Shown here: piece after piece, positions 42,113 to 53,297 of the stretch | Position numbering within the stretch: position 1 is the first letter of the stretch | How the letters are laid out: each line of letters begins with the position of its first letter | NCBI GenBank assembly: GCA_026210745.1 | Contig: CP110631.1 | Location: 3,224,001-3,288,000 of the forward strand | Origin: Exobasidium rhododendri | Lineage: Eukaryota > Basidiomycota > Exobasidiomycetes > Exobasidiales > Exobasidiaceae | DNA length: 64,000 bases | Direction: 5' to 3' | The notes under the pieces: generated by a model | What the model was told of the DNA's origin: nothing | Databases searched by the model: none | The model's input: only the letters and a program-made list of their open reading frames with translations | Program-made: the position numbers and the translations under genes

Positions 42113-43413
42113 ATGGTGGCAATTGTCTCACTTTTCTCCCCTCTCTTGGCTGCCTGCTTTGCTGCAGTAGTCCTAGCGCAGACAAGCTATGGCGACGTCG
42201 ACACAACGACTGCCACTGACAAGAAGATTGCGTACTTTGGCATCGTCTTCAAGGACGACACGGAACAGATCAAGTAAGTGACAGCTTTAGCAGGGGGAGT
42301 ATACGCAGAGACAGAGCTGACTTGTTCTGGCTCTCTTCTTCCACCATCCCCCCAGTGCGATCCTCTCCAATGGCAACAACGCCTTAAATTTCCAATTCCT
42401 CAACGGCGGTAGACCGATCCTGTCCAGCAACGTTGGTCGCAATCACACTCGTGATCCGTTCTTGTTGCGAGCTCAGAACAACGAAGGCTACTACATTCTC
42501 GCTACCGACAACAGCTTGAAGCTCCTCAATGGCAATTGGGACTACGGCAACAAACACTCCAGTCGCCAGATTACCGTCTACAAGAGCAAGGGTGAGTGAG
42601 GCTTGCTGCAGCCGCCACTCTATCGAATTGACTAATCTTCTCGGAGCTTTCTCTTCCACGAACCCTAGGCAATTCGCTCACCGAATGGGAGGATCCGTAT
42701 CTCTCACCTGAACTGATGAACTGGCAGTCCGGCGGCGTGTCTGCTCCTGAAGCCATTTGGGACGAGAAGGAACAGAAGGTAGGTGCAGGTGCAAGCATAG
42801 AGAGAGGTCATTGCAACTACATCTCACCCACTGCTTCTATCTTGTCCGCCGCCCTTTGCAGTACCTCGTCACGTTCTCGTCCAATCTCTTTGACGAGAAG
42901 GACACAAAGAAGGCCCAGAAGCCCAGTGAAGCTCAAGTCTACTATTCATACACCACCGATTTCAAGTCATTCAGCACGGCCAAACCGTATTATACTATCA
43001 AGAATGGCGGTGCAGTGGACATGACGATCGCCAGATTGCCTGACGATTCTTACATTCGCTTCTTCCGAAACGATACAAACGCAGAACTGAAGGTCACTGG
43101 ACAGATCTCTCACGACGGTCTGCAAGGTCGTTGGCAAGTTCTCTCGCCTACTCAGCCTTACATCAACACAGAAGATAAGAACGGCGGTCCTCTCGTCTTT
43201 CTTGACAATGAGAACCCGGCCTTGGTTCATGTGTGGATCGACAACTTTGCTACTGCTTATCGCGCTTATGAATCGGCAGATCTCAAACGGGGCTTCACTC
43301 CGAGCCAAGCTCCCAACTTCCTAAAGGACATGAAGCAAGGCACCGTCATCGGCATCACTCAAAAGGAACTCGATCAGATCAAGGGCTCGATATGGGCGCA
43401 ACAGCAACAGTAG
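42113..43413 (+). CDS. Secreted GH43-like (five-blade beta-propeller) protein
   Basis: This is a 352-residue protein with a signal peptide (MVAIVSLFSPLLAACFAAVV, cleavage near Ala-Gln). Exons are 42113-42273, 42356-42591, 42669-42778 and 42862-43413. The mature part resembles fungal glycoside hydrolase family 43/arabinanase-like five-blade propellers: YFGIVFKDDTEQINAILSNG, NFQFLNGGRPILSSNVG, RDPFLLRAQNNEGYYILATD, then EWEDPYLSPELMNW, and APEAIWDEKEQKYLVTFSSN. The Asp of RDPF and Glu of APEAIWDE are at positions used by the catalytic residues in the family. The first catalytic Asp is not obvious in the short N-terminal strand. One N-glycosylation site (NHT). The substrate, perhaps arabinan-like plant polysaccharide, is inference only. 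Confidence 0.72.
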
Positions 43414-43917
43414 TATCCCTAGTCTACGCTCGCTTCCCTCCCTCTTTCCCTTCTTCCCTTCGAGTGTCAACGGAGTTCCAGTCTTTTTCCTCTTCCCCTT
43501 TCATGTCGCTTCTTTCCTTGTCTCCAACCTCTGGAGTGGCCAGGCGAAGTCCGTCTGAAATGGAGATTTTGAAAAATTTGTGTGAAATTTGTGTTCTTCA
43601 GCAAGCTTGTCCTCTCTTTCCCTCGATGAGCAAGCTACCTGCCTACAGCCGCACCACTGAAGAGATTTGCTTGCGAGCAAGTATCGTCATAGCCACTTCT
43701 AATACTCTCCTCTCATTTGGTGGTCACGTTCTTCCCTTGCGCTTCGGTAAACTGATAAATAGGCAGCATGTAAGGGGTATCCTTGAGCAAAGTAGTACAG
43801 GTGGTAGGAGAACAAGTTGCTAGTGGGCATGAAAGTCGTGACGAGGAATAGAGAAGCAAGGTCCGCATGATAATATAGGAGGAGGTGAAGAGGGGGAAGG
43901 GAGGGAGGGTGCGGTGA
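43414..43917. other. Convergent 3' region, GH43-like / serine-rich gene
   Basis: 504 bp between converging genes, both 3' UTRs. No gene or structured element seen. Confidence 0.4.
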
Positions 43918-46900
43918 TCACCAATCTTTGACGACGGCGAGTATTGCAACGGCAAAGCCACCAAAAATGACGATGGAGATCAAGGAAGCCATAATCCTGT
44001 TCCAGAGGACGTACTTTTCCAACTTGGTCCAATTGGTGATGTAATGAGAGGAGACGGTGGCCTTTTTCGATAGTTGTTGATCGTTGTAGGCATCGTTGCT
44101 AGTGTCCAATCTGCCTTGCGATTGGTTCTGGAGCTCCTTCTTGCGCAGCATTGTAGACAAGGAGTAGGAGGAGGTCGATGAGCGAGAAGAAGGAGCAGAT
44201 GTGACATTGTCATTCTTCCTCTTCAAGGTGGTAAATCGCCGGGTGTTGACTTGCGAGCGTACCCTCTGGAGAAACGATTGAGGTTGCCGCGATGGCTGCT
44301 GCTGCTCTGTTGGCATGCTGTCTTCGTGTAAGTTCCATTGCGATGGCGGAAGAGCAGAGGCGTTCCCCTGGCTTGCGTCAAAGAGCGGGTAGCCTACTGT
44401 ATTTCCTTCCGTAGAATAAGCAATACCCAACCGTTGGTCATCTTCCCCTTGCAACTCAATCGAGTGGAGTCGACCAGCTTCTCTTGGTTGATCCGAGTCC
44501 ATCTCCATGTCAATGATCGATTCTGGTCTGCCCATCGAGTAGCGATAATTTTCATTGTCATACTCATCCAACCTGTCCTGGACCATCGTCCGAGCAGGTC
44601 CGCGACGATTAGAGGAGAGAGGCTGTGCACTACCACGTCTAGTCGTAGGGTGCAAAAGGGATCCGACTGGTTCTTTCTGCAGTAATTGCTGCAAAACTGC
44701 ATCTTGATCTGACTCTCCCCAGTAGATTTCCTTTTCGACATACATGCTCCCATCGACATTCAAGCCCCAACCACCGATGAACCACAACCAAGGCATTGCC
44801 AAGAAGCCAGCAAAGAAGAGAGCTCGGCTTGGACTAGTGTTCTCCAAAGCCCTGCCAGAGTAAGCAAAGAAGCCTTCGGGACCTCCTCGATTGTTCGTGA
44901 AGAGGGAAAGACGATTCAAGTTCTTGCTCTTGACACGATCGTTCGACTGAATGGATCTCACCATCTTGTTTCGATTACGTGAGCCAGTGAGGTTGGCTAG
45001 ATATGGTGTAATGATGGCAGAAGCTGGTCCTAGGATGCTGATCGTGGATAGTACTTTGCGACGATGTCGAGGTGCGTCTTGATAATGGGGAGAAGCCGGT
45101 GTCGCTTGCTGGAATCGAATGGCAGTATCTCGTCCATCGTACACTGCACCGTATGGAATGTGATCGGCCTTCCGGGCAGGCTGTATCCAGATGTCAGGAA
45201 GGACTGTGGGAGTACTTGGGTCACTATTCGCAGCTCGATGATTTCCTCTCCTTCGAACTCCATCCTCTGCGATGATTTCGACTGCTTGATGATGTTCCGA
45301 TGGTACATGTTTCATCTGCTGCTCCGGTTCAACGGCAGACAGTGTCGAGTTGCGTAGAGTGGCAAACAGCTTCGAGTCTCGATGGAAAGTGAGGCTCTTT
45401 CGCTTGGGTGCCAGCCAAGACGGCATTCTAGATCCATTGCCATCCTGATCAACAGAAGTAGTCGAGTAACACCAGCTGTGTCGATTTGTTTTGGAGTGCT
45501 CGATGAACTCCATTTTCGGCGTCAGACCTCCCGACAGATGTTGTGCCGTTTTTGGCGTCGCAAGACTTTCTGACGGCGCATGCTGAGCAAGTGGTGGAGA
45601 AGCACCCATGTCGACCTGAACTTGATCAAGATGGGAGAGGTAACGAAGTCGAGACGTTTGCTTGACATGCCTGCTTGATCGTGATTCACTGTACAGGGCC
45701 GGACTGGGCGCTTGCAAGGAGGTAAAGGTAGCGGCAGCAGGCAAAGGAGCGGAGGACGGCACGGCACGGTAGTCGCTGTCATTGATGCGTAGGTGTACTT
45801 GATCTCGGGCTTCCCCTCCTGGATGCGATCTGGAAGTCTTGCTTCCCTTACCACTGACCCCGCCTTCTTCCTCGACCTTTTTGCTCACCAAGGTCAGAGT
45901 CTTCAAGGACGAGATTCGTTCCTGTTCGAATTTGCTGCGAGATGGTGACTTGAGTGAAGGGAAAGGGCTTTTGACGGCCAAATCCCACAATTTCGAGCTC
46001 CATCTTCCCTTACTCTGGCTAGGATTTCTGCTTGATAAGTCTTCCTCTACGCCAATCTCTATTCCGTGGGATGTCTTGTCGCTTATTTGGATAGGATGTG
46101 TGACGTTGATAGCGAAGCCTTCCAAGCTCGAGACAAAGCTGGGCGATGTCCCAAGCTGAGCGCCCTTTTGGAGAGGAGGTGCAACGAGAGACATCTCCTG
46201 AGCGACGACAACGTTTATTGACTGAGTAGAGATGTCTGCATTCATGGCCTGCCGACCTAAATCGACACCTGCCATCGCCTCATTTGCCTGGGACGCTAGA
46301 GCCTGATCTTTAGAAAGCTCGGACATGTCGACTTGCATATGAGGCTCTTCTGGTCTTCCGATTGTGATGCCTAGTCCTAGTGCTCCTTTCGATTCATCAC
46401 TGATTTCACCTTGAAGAAAGTTGGTGAGAAGCAGGGGAGACTGTGGCCAAGGTCCTACTCTTGCACCGCTAAGCTGGCGAGTATCTTCGGAAAGAAGGAT
46501 CGGACGATTTGGCTTTCGAAAGAGGAACTCGACTTCTTCCGTAGGACTGCCATTCGTCGTGCTGACGATCATCTTTTGTCCTTTGCGTATAGGACTATTG
46601 CCAAAGTCAGATGTGCTCGTTTCTGTCTCTTGTCGACTCCTAGGCGTTGGGTCTTCATTTTGTGCTTCTGCTAGATCAGCGCTGTGTGAAGTAGTGAGTG
46701 CTGCATCCACTTGAGAAACGCTCTCGCCCTCTTCTACAATCACATCTTTCAGAACAGATGCAGTTGATCCCCTTGCCATTAAAGTCGAATCAGCGACTTT
46801 GTAGTCAAGACTTCGTTCGTCGAAGATCGAGGAGATGGCAGTCCCAGGCGTCTGAGCACCTGCTGAAGAATTGGCTCGAGTATGCTCGCTATCTTTGCTT

Positions 46901-48135
46901 GCACCAGACTCGGAAAATAACGGCGAAAAAGGTGTCTCCGGTGAAGAGTGTTGAGTGTCAGGTGGACTGGATCCTAGCTCTGCGGAAAGCAGCGTTCCAT
47001 GCCCCAAGGGTGCCGCTGGTTTGACCAGATTAAGGCCAAGCATGTTGTAGTTCGGTACGAGCGACTCAGCAGCCATTGCTGGGACTTCTTTCGTTTCTGC
47101 GCTTCTGGCAGTATCAAACGTATTCATGCTTTCTATGCTCCCCTTTTGAAGTCGGCCCTTCTTCGTCTTAGCACCTTGAGATTCAGCAGCAGTTGCAAAG
47201 CTGCTGACGGCTCCGCCAGTCCTCATGGAAGCAACACTTGTGGTCTTCTTGAGATGCACCTTGTAGTCGTACGCTGCATCATCAAAGACATCGCCTTGCT
47301 CTGTGGACGGTAAAATTCGAGCATTCGTCTTATTCTTATTTTCTCCCAGAACTGCCTTGCGACTCGGCGATGAATTGATTGATTGTTCAGTCTCGTCCTT
47401 GCTTGCGACTCCCTTGGGCGTTTTTCGCTTGATCTTCTGTGGTGACTGTCGCTCGCCGTCTTGCTTCTGCCTCGCTGCCAGTCTTTGCTGGATAATGAGC
47501 TCTGGCTTGCTCACGACGGGCTGAGGTGGTTGAATGCCGGCATCATTTGCTCTTCTTGATGCACTTAGTGGTGTTGCGACAAGAGGTTGCATATTGTCAT
47601 CCTTGTTGACCAAAGGACTGATTGGGCTGAATTGGCTGGAGATGTTCAGGTGCTTTGATTTGACTTGATTGTGTAACAATAATGCTGAAGGCGGCTGCTT
47701 TTTGGCTCTTGAAGCCCAGCGAGCCGTTGACATACCCTTTCTTGTTCCGCTCACCGGTGCTGTGATAGGGTCTACATTCTCATCATTTGCATCTGGCGTG
47801 TGAATGGGCCTACCTTTCTGCATACCACTGACGAAGTCGAAGCTGAGATCGAGATCGACCTCGCCACTACCCGACTGCTTCATGGTGATGAGGTGAATGT
47901 CCGACGGTGGTGCGCTGTTGTGCTGCGATGATTCTGCCGAGATGTGATACTTTCTTCCCCCCATCTGACTGCCTTCTCCTTCTTGTACCTTTCTCGTCAC
48001 CAAGGAAGACGAAGATCCAGACAACCACATCGCTGCCCCACTCCCACTCCCCATTCCCTGCCCATGACCTGTGGCGCCCTCCAGCCGTGCCCCTTCCCTC
48101 TGCATTAATGTTTCATGTTGTAGTGAGATTGACAT
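43918..48135 (-). CDS. Giant serine-rich membrane-anchored fungal protein, unknown function
   Basis: This is an uninterrupted 1405-residue reading frame. The first about 1050 residues are Ser/Thr/Gln-rich and look disordered, with many SP/TP sites and short basic patches (KIKRKTPKG). Near the C-terminus is a hydrophobic segment, ALFFAGFLAMPWLWFIGGWG, which by itself resembles a motif seen near the end of large uncharacterised fungal proteins. The last helix (IMASLISIVIFGGFAVAILAV) precedes a three- or four-residue tail. A basic stretch with RRKVLSTISILGP and NLTGSRNRNKMVRSIQS lies just before. I recognise no enzymatic domain. The pattern suggests a long cytosolic regulatory arm anchored by C-terminal helices, for instance at the plasma membrane or ER-plasma membrane contacts; that is inference. 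Confidence 0.8.
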   Translation of the reverse strand: MSISLQHETLMQREGARLEGATGHGQGMGSGSGAAMWLSGSSSSLVTRKVQEGEGSQMGGRKYHISAESSQHNSAPPSDIHLITMKQSGSGEVDLDLSFDFVSGMQKGRPIHTPDANDENVDPITAPVSGTRKGMSTARWASRAKKQPPSALLLHNQVKSKHLNISSQFSPISPLVNKDDNMQPLVATPLSASRRANDAGIQPPQPVVSKPELIIQQRLAARQKQDGERQSPQKIKRKTPKGVASKDETEQSINSSPSRKAVLGENKNKTNARILPSTEQGDVFDDAAYDYKVHLKKTTSVASMRTGGAVSSFATAAESQGAKTKKGRLQKGSIESMNTFDTARSAETKEVPAMAAESLVPNYNMLGLNLVKPAAPLGHGTLLSAELGSSPPDTQHSSPETPFSPLFSESGASKDSEHTRANSSAGAQTPGTAISSIFDERSLDYKVADSTLMARGSTASVLKDVIVEEGESVSQVDAALTTSHSADLAEAQNEDPTPRSRQETETSTSDFGNSPIRKGQKMIVSTTNGSPTEEVEFLFRKPNRPILLSEDTRQLSGARVGPWPQSPLLLTNFLQGEISDESKGALGLGITIGRPEEPHMQVDMSELSKDQALASQANEAMAGVDLGRQAMNADISTQSINVVVAQEMSLVAPPLQKGAQLGTSPSFVSSLEGFAINVTHPIQISDKTSHGIEIGVEEDLSSRNPSQSKGRWSSKLWDLAVKSPFPSLKSPSRSKFEQERISSLKTLTLVSKKVEEEGGVSGKGSKTSRSHPGGEARDQVHLRINDSDYRAVPSSAPLPAAATFTSLQAPSPALYSESRSSRHVKQTSRLRYLSHLDQVQVDMGASPPLAQHAPSESLATPKTAQHLSGGLTPKMEFIEHSKTNRHSWCYSTTSVDQDGNGSRMPSWLAPKRKSLTFHRDSKLFATLRNSTLSAVEPEQQMKHVPSEHHQAVEIIAEDGVRRRGNHRAANSDPSTPTVLPDIWIQPARKADHIPYGAVYDGRDTAIRFQQATPASPHYQDAPRHRRKVLSTISILGPASAIITPYLANLTGSRNRNKMVRSIQSNDRVKSKNLNRLSLFTNNRGGPEGFFAYSGRALENTSPSRALFFAGFLAMPWLWFIGGWGLNVDGSMYVEKEIYWGESDQDAVLQQLLQKEPVGSLLHPTTRRGSAQPLSSNRRGPARTMVQDRLDEYDNENYRYSMGRPESIIDMEMDSDQPREAGRLHSIELQGEDDQRLGIAYSTEGNTVGYPLFDASQGNASALPPSQWNLHEDSMPTEQQQPSRQPQSFLQRVRSQVNTRRFTTLKRKNDNVTSAPSSRSSTSSYSLSTMLRKKELQNQSQGRLDTSNDAYNDQQLSKKATVSSHYITNWTKLEKYVLWNRIMASLISIVIFGGFAVAILAVVKDW

Positions 48136-49097
48136 TGTCTCACTGATGTATGTATTGCGGCCAGTCGATGATCGATCCGCCAGTGATGGTTGTCGTGGTG
48201 TTGATAGGATGCAAAAGCTTCAATGTTGTGCGTAAAAAGACAGTGTGTATAGTAGGAGCAGGTGCGTTTGTGAAGTGATCGCCATGGGTTGGTAAAGGGA
48301 CAAAAAAAAAGAGTGTGTTTGTGTGTAGGATTCAGAGCATGATCGGAAACAAGCGAGAGCGATGGGGAGGGGTGTGACAGACAGGTCAGGAATAAAGAGA
48401 GGAGAGCGAGGCAGGCATGGCAATCGACACTGGAATTCTCAAAGACCCCTCCTCCCTTCTCTCCATGCCTTGCATCTTCCATCGCTGTTTGTTTTGTCTC
48501 TCATTCTGTAATTATAGGGTCCAACGGTACCGGATTATAATAGTAAGTGATATTAGAACTTCGAGACGCGTTCCTTGGCGTACGGCTTTCGACGTGTCTC
48601 TTTCCTCCGGTCCACGACAATAGTAAAACGCAAGGGGAATTTCATTCTCTCTCTCTTCCGACTGCCTGCATTCCTGACAGTAGCAAGAACATAGGCTAGC
48701 AGTGGGGGGAGGAGGTAATTTGAACGCCGACTGCCGTGACATGGAGAAAAGAATTTTACAGGATGAAAGGATGCAGATAAATTTATTTGCCTCCTGCTGT
48801 TCTTTGAGACGTATATAGATAAACGTACGGGTCGGACTGCTCCTATGAATGACGTGGATCGGTCGTGACCGGCTCTCGTTGTTTCGCATCTAGGTCGACA
48901 CTTTTCGAGGGTCTCGGTAATGTCCATCACAATCTCGGAGATCTCGCGGATCTGTTGATAGTGGGGGGGGGGGAGATAAAGTAAAGGAGTAGAGGGGGGG
49001 GGAAGGAGGAAATTGAAGGGCGTACTTTCTGAGAACTTCTTCAACTTCGAAGAAAACTCGCCTCTGATCTTCTGCTCACCATCACCTTCTCGCTCTT
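48136..49097. promoter_or_regulatory. Divergent promoter, serine-rich gene / xylulokinase
   Basis: 962 bp between divergent start codons, without supported coding. It contains two long G runs on the plus strand close to the xylulokinase side (48963-48973 and 48994-49002) and a TATATA-like stretch at about 48811. Confidence 0.45.
48963..49002 (+). repeat. Poly-G runs (G11 and G9)
   Basis: Two G homopolymers spaced by 20 nt of purine-rich sequence, 95-135 nt before the xylulokinase ATG. Prone to slippage and sequencing error. Confidence 0.85.
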
Positions 49098-50996
49098 ATG
49101 AGACCATTATTTTTAGGACTCGACTCCTCTACACAGGCACTGAAGGCTTCGCTCCTTAGCAATGACCTCTCTGTCTTGTCGGAGGTGGAAGTTCGATTTG
49201 ACCGGGATCTGCCTCACTTTGGCACACGGGGCGGTACTTTGTCTGGACCACCGGAGTCTGGCATCGTCTATTCGCCTGTCATGCTACTGGTCGAAGCTTT
49301 GGATCTGCTATTGGAGAAGGTCAAAGTGAATCGATGGCCAGTGCAAGATATACGAGGTGTAAGCGCAGCAGGTCAACAGCATGCATCAGTCTACTGGTCG
49401 CTACAAGCATCGTCACTCCTTGCAAAGGTGAACCCTAGGTCTGATCTGACTTCCCAGCTTAGACATGCGTTTTCCAGACAGGAGATACCAAACTGGCAAG
49501 ACAGCAGTACAACAGCAGAATGTGGTCAGCTTGAAGAGGCGTTGGGAGGTGCGGCAAAATTGGCTGAATTGACAGGATCCCGAGCTCACACCCGCTTCAC
49601 CGGACCACAAATCATGCGTTTCATGAAAGAGAAGCCAAAAGACTATGAAAGGACGTCGCGAATTTCGCTGGTGAGCAGCTTTATCACGTCACTCCTCTGC
49701 CTCGATGGTGAGATCAAAGGAATTGACGAGAGTGATGCCTGCGGAATGAACATGTGGAACATGAGTACCCCCGAGCGAGGGTGGGACCATAGTGTGCTGA
49801 TGGCAATTGCAGGACGTAGAGGTAGCAAGGCATTGGAGGAGAAGCTGGGAAGAGTAGAAAGCGACGGAGGCAGGGTAGTTGGTACGATTGGCAGCTGGTT
49901 CGTGCAGCGGCATGGATTCTCCCCTGAATGCGTTGTCTGTCCTGGAACTGGTGACAATCCAGCTACCTTCCTATCCTTTTCACTCCAGAAGGGTGAAGGT
50001 CTCGTGTCGCTGGGGACGTCTGACACTGTCCTTGTCTCGACGTCGACGTACAACCCTGACGCCGAGTATCACGCCTTCTTTCACCCTGCTCAAATAGGAA
50101 GCCCAATGAGTCAGGAGAAGAAAGCAACAGGCAGCGCAAAGAACAATGCCGGCAAAGTACAAAAGATGCGATACTTTAACATGCTCGTCTACAAGAATGG
50201 CTCCCTGGCAAGAGAACGGATAAGAGATGACTACTTTGACTCTTCTTGGGACACGTTCAATCAAGCAGTCGAAGCCTCCCGACCAAAGGACGCTCATGAT
50301 GTACTCAGACAAACTGGTTTTTGGTGGCCGAAACCGGAGATTATTCCAGATGATGCGACTGGAGTTCACAAATACATCGACAGTGTCGAGGTGAATCGAG
50401 GTCAGACACACAAGGTCACAGATTTTGATCCTCCGTCAAGAAATGCAAGTGCGATTCTGGAATCACAGATGATGAGCTTCAGAAGTAGAGCGAGTGCGAT
50501 TCTGGGAGGGAAAGATGAGTGCAAGCTGGACAGGGTCTTTGCAACGGGCGGTGCTGCCTCAAATTCGACGATCTGCAGCGTAATGGCAGATGTGCTAGGG
50601 TGCAACGTCTGCAAGCCTGTCAAATATGTAGCGGAGGAAGCGAGGTGGAAGAATGCCGATTACAATGTATGCAGTGTCGCGGTAGGGTACAAAGCGGCTT
50701 GGTCATGGTATAGACATACTTCGAGGGAGGAGCATGACATGTGGATTCCCTTCGACGACTTCTTTAAGAAGTGCAGCGAACAACGTGCATCGAAGAGAAA
50801 AGCGATGGTGAAGACCAGTGGCATGGCCAAAGAGGAAGAGAGCAATGTAGTCGATGCGATGGATTTACTGGAAGAAGGTGTAGCCATCGTAGCTCGACCA
50901 GATGCTCAAAGATCGCAGGCATACACCTACAGCATCGACTGGTGGAAGGCGCTGGAGGATCGAGCCTTGGGGGAGGGCAGAGAGCTGGCAAAATAA
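49098..50996 (+). CDS. XKS1: D-xylulokinase
   Basis: This is an ATP-dependent sugar kinase of the FGGY family that makes xylulose 5-phosphate, feeding pentoses into the pentose phosphate pathway. The gene is intronless, 632 residues. The N-terminal ribonuclease-H-like domain begins FLGLDSSTQALKASLLSNDL (phosphate-binding loop), and GVSAAGQQHASVYW plus WQDSSTTAECGQLEEALGG with the catalytic Asp follow. Substrate residues lie in GVDE-like GIDESDACGMNMW. The second domain has VCPGTGDNPATFLSFSL, GLVSLGTSDTVLVSTSTY, and FATGGAASNSTICSVMADVL, the adenosine-binding motif. The length is that of fungal xylulokinases (570-630). It converges with the leucine-rich-repeat gene, with only 67 nt between stops. 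Confidence 0.95.
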   Translation: MRPLFLGLDSSTQALKASLLSNDLSVLSEVEVRFDRDLPHFGTRGGTLSGPPESGIVYSPVMLLVEALDLLLEKVKVNRWPVQDIRGVSAAGQQHASVYWSLQASSLLAKVNPRSDLTSQLRHAFSRQEIPNWQDSSTTAECGQLEEALGGAAKLAELTGSRAHTRFTGPQIMRFMKEKPKDYERTSRISLVSSFITSLLCLDGEIKGIDESDACGMNMWNMSTPERGWDHSVLMAIAGRRGSKALEEKLGRVESDGGRVVGTIGSWFVQRHGFSPECVVCPGTGDNPATFLSFSLQKGEGLVSLGTSDTVLVSTSTYNPDAEYHAFFHPAQIGSPMSQEKKATGSAKNNAGKVQKMRYFNMLVYKNGSLARERIRDDYFDSSWDTFNQAVEASRPKDAHDVLRQTGFWWPKPEIIPDDATGVHKYIDSVEVNRGQTHKVTDFDPPSRNASAILESQMMSFRSRASAILGGKDECKLDRVFATGGAASNSTICSVMADVLGCNVCKPVKYVAEEARWKNADYNVCSVAVGYKAAWSWYRHTSREEHDMWIPFDDFFKKCSEQRASKRKAMVKTSGMAKEEESNVVDAMDLLEEGVAIVARPDAQRSQAYTYSIDWWKALEDRALGEGRELAK

Positions 50997-51063
50997 ATTT
51001 ACGTAGTGTGCATGTAACAAAGTACAGTGGCGCGAGATGGCCGCGAGAGGGGGGAGGGGGGCA

Positions 51064-53297
51064 TCACTGCTCCACCTTGAGAAAGAATGCTCTCCTCCGT
51101 GTTACGGAAATGCCTCTGCATCCAGTCAAGTTGATGCTAGTCAAGTAGGGGTTTTCAGCTAGGAGTCTCTCGACGGCAGCTTCTGAGACGACAGTCCTGC
51201 TAAGATCGATCCTCCGCAGCAGGCCACCAGCTCCAAGACTTTGCCAATCTGGGTCGTCGAGTAGCTTGCAATCAGCAAGATTCAAGCTTTGACAGCCTAG
51301 CCATGAAGTAGAATGGAGTCTTGGCTTTGTCAAATTCAGACCTCTCAAATCGAGATGTTTGATGGCGTAATGGTGCATGTCTTCCACTCCACAATGACAC
51401 GGCTGCTTCAAAGAATGCAAGTCGAATGCACCAATCACTCTGTTCGACACGGCCAAGTTCTCAAAGTGGTACGGCTTCGACCTGTCCACGCCGAGTGGTC
51501 GCGGTCGGCTCTGGTGACCACACTGAATGGTATGAGAGTCTCTGTCTCTCCCACGAGAGGCAGACAAGGCTAGTGCACTCATGATGAGCTGCAGATCTTC
51601 TGCGTCGACCCCTTCACTAAGATCGTGGTAGCCTCCTCCCTGGTTGTAGGAACGGATCTCATTGAAGGTGAGATTCTCCAAAGCGGACAGTGTGTGTATA
51701 TTGCTTGCAAACATGACTATTTCTCGATCTGGAAGTGAGAGGCCCGACAAGTTCAGCTTCCTTAGCGTTGCATTGGTTCCTCGGAATTGTTGCAATTCGT
51801 ATTCTAGACCCAGTAGGAGGAAAAGAATCTGACTACACCCCATCCCCCCGACATGTGTGTTCGCGATATCGAGGCTATCCAGCTTACTACCACAATGTTT
51901 CAAGATGGAGCCTAGAGCCAAGTTGCCAATCTCCGTACCATGAAGTTTCAACTTCTTGAGTTTGCCCAGTGGTATGAAGCCTCGTGCAATCGTTGCTCTG
52001 CTAATTCGCTCCATCATCGAAGGGATTGTGGAATCAGTCAAGCCTCGAACGTGGGCCACTTTCAGTACTCGTAGATTGGGACATTCCCGAATCACCTCTT
52101 CCACACCTTCCAATCCCACCCCTGTCCAATTCAAATTGACGACTTGCAGTGTGTGACCATTGCTCTTCACGAGTTGCTTTATCGCTTCCGAGGTGACACT
52201 GATACAGCCCCTCAAACAAACCTCCTCCAGTTGAATCGTCTCCTTGAAAAGGGGAAGCAACTGAGAGCTAGACAGTCGAGTGTGAGCCTGAAGATGTAGC
52301 GATCGCAACTCGCACGCAGGTCTTCTACTGGCTGTCAATCCACCCCCAGAGGTAGTATACAATGACCGCAGCAGACTGGCAATACCCCTAGCGTTTGTAC
52401 CGCCAACCGTCCCCAACGCCCGAAAGCTTTTGGAAGCCGCCACCTTCCTACGGGTGACGAAATACTTGCTTAGGGTGTGATAAGTGAGCAGTTGAGGCGA
52501 ACTTCGCTCCAGCAACATCTGCAATGCCATTGTCATCCTCGGAGGAAGAATAGTCATGAGATATGAATTCCGCTTCTGAAAGAATTCCGCCATCTCCTCT
52601 TCGTTTCTCGATCGTATTTTCCTACTTGCCGCCATTTTCTCCTTCTTCTTCTTGACGTGACTATCATCGTCTTCGGGGACATAGTCTTCCTCGTCTTCCT
52701 GATCCACGACAATCACCCCTAGGATACCTCGTCTTTGCCGCTTTCGTCGCTTAGTTGAAGCGGTTGCATGTAAAGTCCTTTCCGGGTCCTGCTCTTGCTC
52801 TTCACTCTTCAGCAAGGGCATTATTCTTGTGTCAAAGTGATCGGAGACTACCGTCAGACAGATGTCTGCGAGACTGGATAGCCTGAAGCTGGAGCCATCT
52901 CGTTGGGCCTGTAGCCTCAAAGAGAGTGGTCGAATTGATTCATTGAGGTTTGGTGTGGGCGCATACCTATCCTTTCAATTTGATCGAATGATGAGTACAC
53001 TCGCGATATTCCATCCAGTTGACAACGGCAGTCCACTCACAGCTCTAACACCGTCTCCTCAAAGCGACTTGCCACCACAGAGTCTCGAAAAAAATTCTCA
53101 CCGGGTCGAAGAGCGCCAGTTGCTTTTTCTCTATACCTTGCCGAAGCTTTGGACTGACGCTTTCGCCTTGTTGTAGGAGCTCCTTCCCTCCCTTGCCTTT
53201 CGCTACCACTACTTGGCCCTGCCACAGCTGATGGTGGACGCTGCACAGTAGTCACCTGAATTGCGGTCCGCCCCGAGCTAGACCTCTTCGGCACCAT
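51064..53297 (-). CDS. RNI-like leucine-rich-repeat protein
   Basis: This is a 719-residue protein of unknown function with ribonuclease-inhibitor-like LRRs. Exons on the minus strand are 53297-53041 and 52966-51064, joined in phase. The N-terminal 90 residues are basic. A conserved-looking segment, SLADICLTVVSDHF, precedes a charged linker containing RKRQRR (nuclear localisation-like). The segment LPPRMTMALQMLLERSSPQLLTYHTL is helical and typical of fungal relatives. LRRs of about 26 residues run from about 300 to the end, for example LEEVCLRGCISVTSEAIKQL and LKKLKLHGTEIGNLALGSIL. The last repeat ends TGCRGISVTRRR. The overall plan resembles Rad7 or SCF-type LRR proteins, but no F-box is seen. 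I do not assign a role. Confidence 0.7.
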
